Below are positions 34,697 through 44,353 of a stretch of DNA of 64,000 nt, one piece after another. The notes beneath the pieces are model-generated. The model was not told the DNA's origin. It ran no database searches and saw only the letters and a list, made by a program, of their open reading frames with translations. The stretch comes from Actinomycetes bacterium (GTDB lineage Bacteria > Actinomycetota > Thermoleophilia > Gaiellales > Gaiellaceae): assembly GCA_026708005.1 (NCBI GenBank), contig JAPOVR010000087.1, positions 1-64,000 on the forward strand, read 5' to 3'. Made by a program: the position numbers and the translations under genes. How positions within the stretch are numbered: position 1 is the stretch's first letter; every line of letters begins with the position of its first letter.

Positions 34697-35064
34697 TCTC
34701 CCGGAAGGCGGCACGCCGAGCTGCCCTGATCGTGCTCTACCAGTGGGATCTGACGCGGCAGCCGGTCACGTCGCTCTACGACGGCGAGCTCGACCCCTAT
34801 GCCCTCGGCCTCGCCCATGACGTCATCGAGCAGGCAAAGGCGCTCGACGAGCGCATCACCGCGCTGTCCGATGAGTGGCCGGCATACCGTCTCGGTCACG
34901 TCGAACGGGCCGTGCTTCGAATCGCTCTCGTCGAGCTCGACCGCGGCGAGATACCTGTGGAGGTCGCAATCAGCGAGGCCGTCGCCCTTGCGAAGCGCTT
35001 CGCCTCCGAGGACGCAGCCCGGCTCGTCAACGGCATCCTCGGGCACGTGGCGCGCGCACAGTGA
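34693..35064 (+). CDS. nusB: Transcription antitermination factor NusB
   Basis: An all-helical RNA-binding protein that with NusE binds boxA to support rRNA antitermination. It has SRKAARRAALIVLYQWDLT at the N-terminus, HVERAVLRIALVEL in the middle, and the C-terminal hallmark IPVEVAISEAVALAKRFAS followed by ARLVNGILG. 123 aa. The ATG overlaps the accC stop (ATGA), so it is translationally coupled. Confidence 0.95.
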
Positions 35065-35223
35065 GTGCCGCTGGCCCAGCGGATGCCTGACCGACGACCC
35101 CACCAGCCAGCTGGAGGGAGCTCGTTGCAGAGCACGACGGCACTGCCGGGAGCGCGGCCACATCCCGTTGCTGATTCGACGGGTGCCCGCAGGGCGGCGT
35201 GTGCCCTCCTTCGGGAATCGCGA

Positions 35224-35229
35224 TAGGGT
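35224..35229 (+). promoter_or_regulatory. -10 box (TAGGGT)
   Basis: TAGGGT ends 6 nt before the GTG at 35236 and would drive the small gene and ispA. Confidence 0.4.
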
Positions 35230-35235
35230 TGCAGC

Positions 35236-35439
35236 GTGGAGGCCAACCTTGCCGGCATCGAGCGGGTTCGAGAGCTCCTCGACCGTCTCGAGCAGGCTCG
35301 AGCGCGGCTGGAAGAGGTTGACGGCGACGAAGCGGTCGATGTCCTACGAGACCTGGCGGAGCTCGCGAAGGAAGTTCAGGCTGAGATCGATCGGGCCCGC
35401 CGCGACGAGCCAGAGTCGATGCCGCATGCAGGCGGCTGA
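35236..35439 (+). CDS. Small coiled-coil protein in the usual xseB position
   Basis: A 67-aa, highly charged, heptad-like helical protein (RVRELLDRLEQARARLEEVD; EAVDVLRDLAELAKEVQAEI). In many bacteria xseA and xseB (exonuclease VII) lie between nusB and ispA, and XseB is a similar-sized coiled-coil protein. This one lacks the clear XseB signature with LEExxxLFExG, and no xseA is present, so it is either a very diverged XseB-like remnant or an unrelated helper. Its end overlaps ispA by 14 nt. Confidence 0.6.
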   Translation: MEANLAGIERVRELLDRLEQARARLEEVDGDEAVDVLRDLAELAKEVQAEIDRARRDEPESMPHAGG

Positions 35440-36265
35440 TCAGCTGCAGGAGAAGGCTGAGGCCTTTCTCTCCAACCTTCCGCTCTCACGCGACCTGGGC
35501 GAGCTGGAAGAGGCCGTCCGCTACTCCCTGCTCGGTGGCGGCAAGCGGATCCGGCCGGTGCTCTGTCTTGCAACGGGGGAGGCGCTCGGCGCCCGCATCG
35601 ACGATCTCCTGCCGGCCGCGTGCGCGCTCGAGCTCGTCCACACGTTCAGCCTCGTCCACGATGACCTCCCTGCTCTGGACGATGACGACCTCCGGCGCGG
35701 TCAGCCGAGCTGCCACGCGAAGTTCGGAGAGGCCGTGGCCATCCTCGCTGGAGACGCGCTCCTAACCGAGGCGTTCCGGCTTGCGCTTCGCTACCCGACG
35801 CCTGATGTCGCCCGTGAGGTCGCCGAGGCGACGGCCGGGATGATCGGTGGGCAGTACGTGGATATCACCACCGAGAGCGACCTCGACCCAGCCGGGCTCG
35901 CAGCCCTCCATCGGCTGAAGACGGGCCGGCTGCTTGCAGCGCCAGTCGGTTGCGCCCTCGCCGTTGCGAAGACGCCACCGCGGGATCAGGGGCCGTGGCG
36001 CGACTTCGCCGCCGATCTGGGGTTGCTCTTCCAGATCGTTGACGACATCCTCGACGCCACGGGAACCTCCGAGGAGCTGGGCAAGACGCCTGGGAAGGAC
36101 GCCGCCGCCGGCAAAGTGACGTACGTTTCGCTGTTTGGTCTCGACGAGGCACGGAGCATCGCCGACGATGTCAGGCAGCGCACCGAGCGTCGGCTTTCCT
36201 CGCTGCCGGCTGACACGAGCGTGCTCGCGGAGCTTGTGGCGACAATCCGCGAGCGCCGGACGTAG
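35426..36265 (+). CDS. ispA: Polyprenyl (farnesyl/geranylgeranyl) diphosphate synthase
   Basis: A trans-prenyltransferase that condenses isopentenyl diphosphate with allylic diphosphates. It has GGGKRIRPVLCLATGEA, a first Asp-rich motif in LVHDDLPALDDDDLRRG, a second in LLFQIVDDILDATG, KTGRLLAAP, and the GKDAAAGKVTYVSLFGLD region typical of IspA-type enzymes. Length 279 aa. The ATG at 35426 overlaps the preceding small gene; the much longer upstream frame is nonconserved. No dxs lies next to it, unlike in many genomes. Confidence 0.92.
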   Translation: MQAADQLQEKAEAFLSNLPLSRDLGELEEAVRYSLLGGGKRIRPVLCLATGEALGARIDDLLPAACALELVHTFSLVHDDLPALDDDDLRRGQPSCHAKFGEAVAILAGDALLTEAFRLALRYPTPDVAREVAEATAGMIGGQYVDITTESDLDPAGLAALHRLKTGRLLAAPVGCALAVAKTPPRDQGPWRDFAADLGLLFQIVDDILDATGTSEELGKTPGKDAAAGKVTYVSLFGLDEARSIADDVRQRTERRLSSLPADTSVLAELVATIRERRT

Positions 36266-36295
36266 CTCGCAAGCGAGACGTCGGGTACTGCGCGC

Positions 36296-36301
36296 TAGGC
36301 T
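36296..36301 (+). promoter_or_regulatory. -10 box (TAGGCT) of tlyA-nadK-recN
   Basis: TAGGCT ends 6 nt before the GTG at 36308. Confidence 0.5.
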
Positions 36302-36307
36302 TCGGTC

Positions 36308-37075
36308 GTGAAGAAGCGGCTCGATCTGGTGCTGGTGGAGCAAGGGCTCGCTGGCACGCGCGCCAAGGCCCAGGCGCTGGTTATGGCCGGGCGCGTCAAG
36401 GGCTACCGCAAGGCGGGCACCCAGGTTGACGAGTCGGTGCCTCTCGAGGTCGAGGCCGGCGCGCGCTTCGTGTCGCGCGGGGGGGAGAAACTCGCCCATG
36501 CGCTCGCTGCCTTTGCCATCGATGCGACGGGCGATAGGTGCCTGGATGTGGGGGCATCGACCGGCGGTTTCACCGACTGCCTCTTGCAGGCGGGCGCCGC
36601 GCACGTCGTCGCGCTCGATGTCGGCACGGGGCAGCTCGATGCGCGCGTACGCAACGATCCGCGCGTGACGGTCTTCGAAGGACAGAACGCTCGACATCTG
36701 CGCCCCGACCTGCTCCCGTACGCCCCGACGCTCATCACCTGCGATGTCTCCTTCATTGGCGTGCAGCTCGTCGTGCCGCCCGTTGTCGCCTGCGCCGCGC
36801 CTGGGTGGCAGGGGGTCGTGCTGATCAAACCGCAGTTCGAGGCCGGGCGCACCGACGTGCCGACAGGAGGAGTCGTGCGCAAACCGAGCGTCCACCGTCG
36901 CATCCTGTGCGAGACCACCGAAGCGTTGGCCGCCTACGCTGGAATCCGTGGGCTACACACCGCAGCGATTCGGGGCGCCAAGGGCAACCGCGAGTTCTTC
37001 GTGCACCTCGCCGGGGCACAGGCGTCTCTCTCGGCAAGCGAGCTCGCTGCCGCAATCGATGGCTGCCTCGAGTAA
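36308..37075 (+). CDS. tlyA: TlyA family rRNA methyltransferase
   Basis: An S4 RNA-binding domain (KKRLDLVLVEQGLAGTRAKA, residues 1-60) followed by an FtsJ/RrmJ-like SAM methyltransferase (CLDVGASTGGFTDCLLQAGA at about residue 80; TCDVSFIGVQLV; VLIKPQFEAGR). TlyA 2'-O-methylates C1409 of 16S and/or C1920 of 23S rRNA and sensitises cells to capreomycin. Some members were annotated hemolysins. Length 255 aa. The start follows a -10 box by 6 nt. The gene overlaps nadK by 17 nt. Confidence 0.93.
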   Translation: MKKRLDLVLVEQGLAGTRAKAQALVMAGRVKGYRKAGTQVDESVPLEVEAGARFVSRGGEKLAHALAAFAIDATGDRCLDVGASTGGFTDCLLQAGAAHVVALDVGTGQLDARVRNDPRVTVFEGQNARHLRPDLLPYAPTLITCDVSFIGVQLVVPPVVACAAPGWQGVVLIKPQFEAGRTDVPTGGVVRKPSVHRRILCETTEALAAYAGIRGLHTAAIRGAKGNREFFVHLAGAQASLSASELAAAIDGCLE

Positions 37076-37889
37076 GCGCGTCCAGCGCGCGGCCGTGGTG
37101 ACCCAGTCGTCCTCCGCGGACGTCGAGGAGCCGCTGGTCCTGCTGCGCGCGTGCGCCGAGACCCACCGTGTCGAGCTAACCGAGCCCAACGTCGGCGGGG
37201 ACGACGGCGCGCCGGATGTTGACCTCGCGATTGCCCTCGGCGGCGACGGGACGATGCTCGCGGCCCTGCGGCAGTTCCTGGGCACAACAGTGCCCGTCGT
37301 CGGCATCAACTTCGGGCGGATCGGATTCCTCACTACGATTCCAGGAACCGACCTCGCAGAGGGCATCGCGCGCGTCTTCGCGGGTGACTTTCGCGTGGGC
37401 GAGCTCGCCACGATCGAGGCCGACCTCGACGGCGTTCGTCATGCGGCGGTCAACGACATCGTCGCAACGAGCTCCACCCCCGGTCGGATGATCTCGCTCG
37501 GGTCGGCGCTCGCGGATGAGGACCTCGGTGAGACGCCATGCGACGGCCTCATCTGCTGCACACCATGCGGCTCGACGGCATACAACCTCTCCAACGGCGG
37601 GCCGGTGATGATGCGCGGCCTCGCCGCCATGGCAATCACCTACGTGGCGCCGCACTCGCTCCACGCGCGGCCGCTGGTCGTACCGTCAGGGTTGAGGCTC
37701 TCGATCGTCAACCGAACCCCCGAGGTCATGGTTGCTGTGCTCGTGGACGGGCACCGGGTTGGCGAGCTCGCGTCTGGGGAGAAGCTCGCGGTCGACGTCG
37801 GCGCGAAGCGCGCGCTGCTCGCGCTGTTGCCGAACGTGACCTTCTTCAGCCGCTACCGCGAGGTGTTCCTCAGTGATTCGTCACCTTAG
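37059..37889 (+). CDS. nadK: NAD kinase
   Basis: Phosphorylates NAD to NADP. Diagnostic motifs are ALGGDGTMLAALRQFLG with catalytic Asp, GINFGRIGFLT, and CTPCGSTAYNLSNGGPV. The NE motif reads ND (AVNDIVATS), a conservative change. Length 276 aa. ATG at 37059 lies inside tlyA; the gene's end in turn overlaps recN by 17 nt, so tlyA-nadK-recN are translated as a coupled unit, a common bacterial arrangement. Confidence 0.95.
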   Translation: MAASSKRVQRAAVVTQSSSADVEEPLVLLRACAETHRVELTEPNVGGDDGAPDVDLAIALGGDGTMLAALRQFLGTTVPVVGINFGRIGFLTTIPGTDLAEGIARVFAGDFRVGELATIEADLDGVRHAAVNDIVATSSTPGRMISLGSALADEDLGETPCDGLICCTPCGSTAYNLSNGGPVMMRGLAAMAITYVAPHSLHARPLVVPSGLRLSIVNRTPEVMVAVLVDGHRVGELASGEKLAVDVGAKRALLALLPNVTFFSRYREVFLSDSSP

Positions 37890-39543
37890 GCTCGAGAACC
37901 TCGTGCTGATCCGCGAGGCTGAACTCGAGCTCAGCGACGGGCTCGTGGCGATCACCGGCGAGACCGGCGCAGGCAAGACGATCTTCGCGCAGGCGCTTGG
38001 TCTCCTGCTCGGTGCCCCAGGCGACCAGAGCCTGGTGGGGCCGGATGCGTCTGAGGCGTATGTCGAGGCCGACCTCGACCTCGCCGATGAGCTCCTCCAC
38101 GCTGACGAGCTCGAGCCGATCCGTGAGCTGCAACCGGCGGCTGAGAGCGGCGTCGTCATCGCTCGGCGCATCTTCGCCGACGGCCGCAGCCGCTCCTACG
38201 TCTGGGGCCGCGCCGTGCCGCGCGCGGCGCTTGGCGCCTTCGCCGAGCGGCTCATCGCGCTCTCGGGCCAGTTCGAGCAGCGACGCCTCGCGAGCAGCGC
38301 CCACCAGCTCTCGCTGCTCGATGCCTTCGTTGGCGAGGCGCACCTCGATCGGCTTGCCGCAACGGCGGTGGCCTGGCGCGAGCTGCGGGACGCGCAGCGC
38401 CAGCGTGACGCGGTCGCTGCCGCCAGCGAGGAGCTCGAGGCACGACGGGCCGAGCTCGAGCAGCTCGCCACGGCGACAGACGCTCTCATGCCGGACACCG
38501 AGAGGTCGCTCGCGGCCGAGCGCGAGCGGCTGCGCCGGGCAAGCGACCTCGCCGCGGCCGCCAGTGAGGCGGTGGAGCTGCTCTCGCCGGAGGGCATCGA
38601 GCAGCATCGAGCCGCTGAGCTGATCGCGCAGGCGGCCAAGCGGCTGGGTGAGGTCGAAGGCATCGACCCGACGCTCGACACGACCCGGTCTGAGCTCTCC
38701 TCAAGCGAAGCGATCGTGCGCGAAGCCGCCTCGGCTCTGCGGAGCTTCCTCGCCTCCCTGCACGGGGACCCGATGCGGCTGGACGCCGTCGAGTCGCAGC
38801 TGCAGGACATCGCCGACCTCAAGCGTCGCTTCGGTTGCTCCGACCTCGACGAGTTGCTTGAGCGGGCCGACTCCGCGCGGGCCGAGCTCGATCGGCTCTC
38901 GAGGAGCCGGCCGCTCGAGTCTGCCGAGCGTGCTCTCAGGCAGGCCCGAAGTCGCTACACAGAGCTTGCCGATGCGCTTGCCGCAGCACGGGCCGAGGCG
39001 GCGCCGCGCTTCACGGCGGCAGTCTTGGAGGAGCTCAAAGCGCTCGGGCTCGGCGAGGGTGACCTGACCGTCGAGCTCGGCCAGCGCGGGGCCGGGCCAG
39101 GCGGCGCCGAGACGGTCGCGTTTCACGTTCGACCCAACGACGGGCTCCCGTACGTTCCCGTGGCGTCGAACGCATCAGGCGGCGAGCTCTCGCGCATCGC
39201 CCTGGCGCTTCGCGTTGTCGCCCATGTCCGAGCGGGCGAGCCGACCATCGTGTTCGACGAGATCGACGCCGGCGTCGGAGGAACGACGGCCCACGCGGTC
39301 GCGCGATCACTCGAGCGGCTGGCCCAGCGAGCCCAGGTCTTGGCGATTACCCACCTGCCTCAGGTCGCCAGCGTCGGTCAGACACACCTGCGTGTCGAGA
39401 AGGTGGCCGGCCACCCAACCCACACCCGGATCGATCGCCTCGAGGAGGGCGACCGCGCAGCTGAGATCGAGCGGATGCTCGGGGGAACGGCGTTCCTCGA
39501 GAGCGTCGTCAGCGAGCGGCGGTCCCGCCCCGCGCGCGTGTGA
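37873..39543 (+). CDS. recN: DNA repair protein RecN
   Basis: An SMC-like ATPase acting early in double-strand break repair. The N-terminal head has ITGETGAGKTIFAQAL (Walker A). A central coiled coil spans about residues 150-370. The C-terminal head has NASGGELSRIALALRV (signature) and TIVFDEIDAGVGG (Walker B). Length 556 aa is typical. The GTG start overlaps nadK. No LexA box is seen before this operon. Confidence 0.95.
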   Translation: MIRHLRLENLVLIREAELELSDGLVAITGETGAGKTIFAQALGLLLGAPGDQSLVGPDASEAYVEADLDLADELLHADELEPIRELQPAAESGVVIARRIFADGRSRSYVWGRAVPRAALGAFAERLIALSGQFEQRRLASSAHQLSLLDAFVGEAHLDRLAATAVAWRELRDAQRQRDAVAAASEELEARRAELEQLATATDALMPDTERSLAAERERLRRASDLAAAASEAVELLSPEGIEQHRAAELIAQAAKRLGEVEGIDPTLDTTRSELSSSEAIVREAASALRSFLASLHGDPMRLDAVESQLQDIADLKRRFGCSDLDELLERADSARAELDRLSRSRPLESAERALRQARSRYTELADALAAARAEAAPRFTAAVLEELKALGLGEGDLTVELGQRGAGPGGAETVAFHVRPNDGLPYVPVASNASGGELSRIALALRVVAHVRAGEPTIVFDEIDAGVGGTTAHAVARSLERLAQRAQVLAITHLPQVASVGQTHLRVEKVAGHPTHTRIDRLEEGDRAAEIERMLGGTAFLESVVSERRSRPARV

Positions 39544-39661
39544 TTCCCGCCTGAGGGTGGGTGCGGCTCCACGCCCGGGGCGTCGATGTCCTGCCCGGCG
39601 CGTAGCATCGAGCGCTCGAGAGGCAAACAGGCCGCACCCGAGGATGGCGCACGCATGATGA

Positions 39662-39667
39662 TAGGCT
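39662..39667 (+). promoter_or_regulatory. -10 box (TAGGCT) upstream of pyrG leader ORF
   Basis: TAGGCT ends 8 nt before the GTG at 39676. Confidence 0.45.
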
Positions 39668-39675
39668 TGGGGTCC

Positions 39676-39782
39676 GTGAGCAACGTCTCACGTCGGGTCG
39701 ATCGTGCCGCAGCGTTGCAGCCCGCGGCCGCGACCTCACCACTCGAGGGCGGGCTTGCGTGGCAGCTCCTCCGGAGCCGGCA

Positions 39783-39786
<4 letters not shown>
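39676..39786 (+). CDS. 36-codon leader ORF coupled to pyrG
   Basis: A GTG-initiated frame of 36 codons (starts [16 protein letters not shown]) whose TGA at 39784-39786 overlaps the pyrG ATG at 39783 (ATGA). The start sits 8 nt after a -10 box, and no other promoter or Shine-Dalgarno sequence is visible for pyrG. It may be a translated leader that controls or couples CTP synthase expression. The peptide is not recognised. Confidence 0.45.
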
Positions 39787-41423
<1,637 letters not shown>

Positions 41424-41483
41424 CGCGGCGGCCGGGTCAGCAACACCGCGCCTGACGGCAGTCCAGGCCAACGCGGCGCGGGC

Positions 41484-41489
41484 TACGAT
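41484..41489 (+). promoter_or_regulatory. -10 box (TACGAT) of M20 peptidase gene
   Basis: TACGAT ends 9 nt before the GTG at 41499. Confidence 0.45.
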
Positions 41490-41498
41490 CCGCCTGTC

Positions 41499-42620
41499 GT
41501 GAGCCCGACGCCCGACCCGCTCGCGCTCTTCCTCGAGCTCGCCGCGATCCCGAGCCCGCCGGGACGCGAGCGCGCAGTTGCAGACCGCGTCTGCGAGGAG
41601 CTCGGCGCGCTCGGCCTCGAGGTCGTGGAGGACAACGCCGCGACGCGGATCGACGGCGAAACGGGCAACCTGCTCGTGCGCGTGGAGCCAACTGGCGAGG
41701 GCGGCCTTCCCATCTTCCTGTGCGCACACCTCGATACCGTGAAGCCGGAGGGCTCGATCGAGCCGTACGTCGAGGACGGCCACGTGCGAAATGCCGGCAG
41801 GACGATTCTCGGCGCCGACAATAAGGCGGCGGTCGTGGTTATGATCGAGGCCATCCGGCGCGTCCTCGTCGAGAAGCGAGCCCATGCGGGGATCGAGCTC
41901 GTGCTGACGCCGCGCGAGGAGGCCGGCTGCGACGGCGCGAAGGCATTCGACGTCGGGTCGCTCCAGGCACCGCTCGGCTTCGTCTTTGACCACGCCGCCC
42001 CGATCGGAGACGTCGTGGGCGCAGCCCCCTACCAGACGACGATGGACGTGACGTTTACCGGGCGGGCAGCCCACGCGGGCATCGTCCCGGAGGAGGGCTG
42101 CTCGGCGATCGCCGCCGCGGCCAAAGCCGTCGCAGAGCTGCGCCTGGGACGCCTCAACAGCGAGACGACGGCGAACGTGGGCCTGATCTCGGGCGGTACT
42201 GCCCGCAACATCATCCCCGATCGATGTAGCCTGATCGCTGAGGCGCGGTCGCTCTCGGAAGCCACGCTGCTCCAGCTCGTCGGTGAGATGACCGACTCGT
42301 TCACCTTCGCTGCAGCGATGACGGAGTGTGCGGTCGAGACGAAGCTCGAGGAGAAATACCACGGCTACCGATTCGACGAGGCTGACCCGATCGTCCGGCT
42401 CGGCTTCGCTGCGCTTGAGGACGCCGGGCTCTCACCGCGGCTCGTGGACTGCGGCGGGGGGGCGGACGCCAACGTCTTCAACTCGCGCGGGGTCCCCTGC
42501 CTCAACCTCGCCAACGGCATGGCGCACGTCCACACGCCGGATGAGGAGATCGCCGTGCGCGACCTCGACCGAATGGTCGACGTCACCCTCGCGCTGATCG
42601 AGCGCGCCCGAGCAGCCTAG
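41499..42620 (+). CDS. M20 family metallopeptidase (PepT-like)
   Basis: A dinuclear zinc peptidase of 373 aa resembling peptidase T / tripeptide aminopeptidase-like M20 proteins. Zinc ligands and catalytic residues are in CAHLDTVKP, ILGADNKAA, TPREEAGCDGAKAF, and the C-terminal GMAHVHTPDE. A dimerisation (lid) domain occupies about residues 185-295. It is cytoplasmic with no signal peptide and monocistronic. The exact peptide substrate is unknown. Confidence 0.88.
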   Translation: MSPTPDPLALFLELAAIPSPPGRERAVADRVCEELGALGLEVVEDNAATRIDGETGNLLVRVEPTGEGGLPIFLCAHLDTVKPEGSIEPYVEDGHVRNAGRTILGADNKAAVVVMIEAIRRVLVEKRAHAGIELVLTPREEAGCDGAKAFDVGSLQAPLGFVFDHAAPIGDVVGAAPYQTTMDVTFTGRAAHAGIVPEEGCSAIAAAAKAVAELRLGRLNSETTANVGLISGGTARNIIPDRCSLIAEARSLSEATLLQLVGEMTDSFTFAAAMTECAVETKLEEKYHGYRFDEADPIVRLGFAALEDAGLSPRLVDCGGGADANVFNSRGVPCLNLANGMAHVHTPDEEIAVRDLDRMVDVTLALIERARAA

Positions 42621-42665
42621 CTGCCGACCGGAAGTCGCTGTTCCGAAGGTAGACCTCGCAGAGAA

Positions 42666-43472
42666 TGGGAGCGCACCCGCGAATCTTGCGTTGGCTCGGT
42701 GTGGCTGGGACGGCTGGTGCGCTCGTTACCGCCTCGTGTGGTGGTGCTGCTCCAGCGCGATCGTTGACCGACATCCCTGGCTTGCGCACGAGCCCGAGGG
42801 GATGCTCGAAGGCGACATGATCGCGCTGTGGGAAGCCATCAGCGGAGAACAGCACGTCCAGAGCTGTATGTTGCATGCAGGCTTCGAATACTCGATAGTG
42901 CCAACGCGACGGTGCTTGCTCGGCACGAGGCGCGGCTTCTCGAGCAAGAGCGGCGCTACCGGTCTGCGCTCGTGGAGCTCAAATCAGATCGAGCGTTCTT
43001 GGAGTACCTCGATGGGGTCGTCGCAGGCCTTGAGCGTGAGCTGGCCGAGGGGGCAGGGGAGAACCGCGATACCGCGGCTGAACGGGCCCCAGACCATGCG
43101 GCTTCGACGACCGGGAACAACACGCCGGCAACCTCTGCGGCGCCGAGCATCGCTGAGGCTAAGCTGCCCGACGGAAGCTCGAGCTGGCAGGACTTCCGCT
43201 CAGGAGCAGATGCCGTCGAGTGGGCATTGGCACTGCTTGGCTACGAGAATCTCGGTGGTGACCACGGATCCGAGAGCTCCGCTGCGTTCCTCGTTGCCGG
43301 ATTGAACGGACAGCCGAAGATGGAGATCGCTCTCGGGTGGGAGTGGGCCGCCCCAATGGGGGGGAGTTCAGCCCGATCGGGAACACCGGTTCGGGGTTGG
43401 ACGGAATTCGCCGCGGGGAAGCTCGGCTCGCCGCGGCCTTGTCCGACGCGGCGGCTCTTGCAGAGCAGCTGA
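42666..43472 (+). pseudogene. Lipoprotein gene with frame disruptions
   Basis: ATG at 42666 opens a classic lipoprotein signal (GVAGTAGALVTASCGG, lipobox VTAS-C), but that frame ends at a TGA near 42819. In the +1 frame the text continues plausibly (EGMLEGDMIALWEAISGEQH, about 42800-42890). It then returns to the original frame as ATVLARHEARLLEQERRYRS and runs to 43472. At least two indels are therefore needed to restore one secreted protein of roughly 260 aa. The family is not recognised. It is probably a decayed exported protein; sequencing indels are the alternative. Confidence 0.5.
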
Positions 43473-43811
43473 GGAGCGCAGTCTGCGACACCGGCTAACC
43501 GCCGCGCCGTGCGGCCCGCCGGAAGCGCCGGATCGGACGGTTCGGCTGATGAGTCGCGGGTGTTGTCATAGGCCGGAGGAGAGAGATGGCTCAACCTGAG
43601 CCCACTTGGTAGATGCACGACCTGTCAGCGACATCTAGACGCCTCGACCTCAGCTGAGGAGCACAACGAGGGCTCCACCACGAGGGCCGCGCCCGGTCAG
43701 GTGGTACAGCTATCCGGGGTCGGTGGCGGCAGTGGCGGCGTTGGGCCGGTTCCTGCGCCCAGCCGGGTGGCCCGAGCGCACAGAGACCCGCACCCTCTCG
43801 CCGCCCATTCT

Positions 43812-43925
43812 TGGCAGCCTTGTAACACCGTCGTCACACTCCTGTGACAGATCGTGCGCAACGCGGGCGCCCCGCTCGGCTACCCTCCCAGGGTGATGGG
43901 TGGGGGCGGGTCCCCTTTCGCAGGG
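43812..43925 (+). repeat. Dispersed ~100-bp intergenic element, copy E
   Basis: Plus-oriented copy with GTCACACTCCTGTGACAGATC, then GTGCGCAACG, then CTCGGCTACCCTCCCAGGGT and GATGGGTGGGGGCGGG. It lies 340 nt downstream of the broken lipoprotein gene. To its right, CTCCTCGCAAGCCGCCGTGT recurs at 44038 and, nearly identical, at 44102. Otherwise 43473-44203 holds no recognisable gene. Confidence 0.8.
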
Positions 43926-44203
43926 GCTCTGCGGCGGCTGGGATCCGCGGTGGTTGCGCAACCGGGCGCCCGGCCCAGCACACCACTCACACGGCGTTCG
44001 TGGGGCAGACCGACCGCTCAGCGCCACCGGCCGGCGCCTCCTCGCAAGCCGCCGTGTTCGCACAGATGGCCGCGAGCGCATATGACCCGGACCCGCCAGC
44101 GCTCCCCGCAAGCCGCCATGTCACACGCCCCAACCGGCGGCCGAGTCCCGCCATGGCGGCGGTCAGGAACAACCCGGGCGGGGCACCCGGCGGGGTTTAC
44201 GAG

Positions 44204-44335
44204 CTAGGAGTCGGGCTCGTCTTTCTGGGAGCGGTCGGGCGTGATCTTGATCACGATGAGCGTCGTGATAACGGCCAGGAGCAGGACCGCAACGATCCAG
44301 GCCACCAGCTCGAGAATGCCGAGCAACGTCTCCAC
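44204..44335 (-). CDS. 43-aa single-helix membrane protein
   Basis: GTG at 44335 starts a short protein METLLGILELVAWIVAVLLL continuing to KITPDRSQKDEPDS. It has one strong transmembrane helix (about residues 4-30) and a charged cytoplasmic tail. A minus-strand -10 box TATTCT lies 7 nt upstream, overlapping the plus-strand -10 box of deoB. The clear hydrophobic segment, charged tail and promoter make it likely real. Function unknown. Confidence 0.6.
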   Translation of the reverse strand: METLLGILELVAWIVAVLLLAVITTLIVIKITPDRSQKDEPDS

Positions 44336-44341
44336 GCTCCC

Positions 44342-44348
44342 TAGAATA
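44342..44348. promoter_or_regulatory. Overlapping divergent -10 boxes (deoB / small membrane gene)
   Basis: The 7-bp sequence TAGAATA reads TAGAAT on the plus strand (6 nt before the deoB GTG at 44354) and TATTCT on the minus strand (7 nt before the GTG at 44335). The two promoters share bases, so polymerases must compete, and both genes would be leaderless. Confidence 0.6.
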
Positions 44349-44353
44349 CCGCC

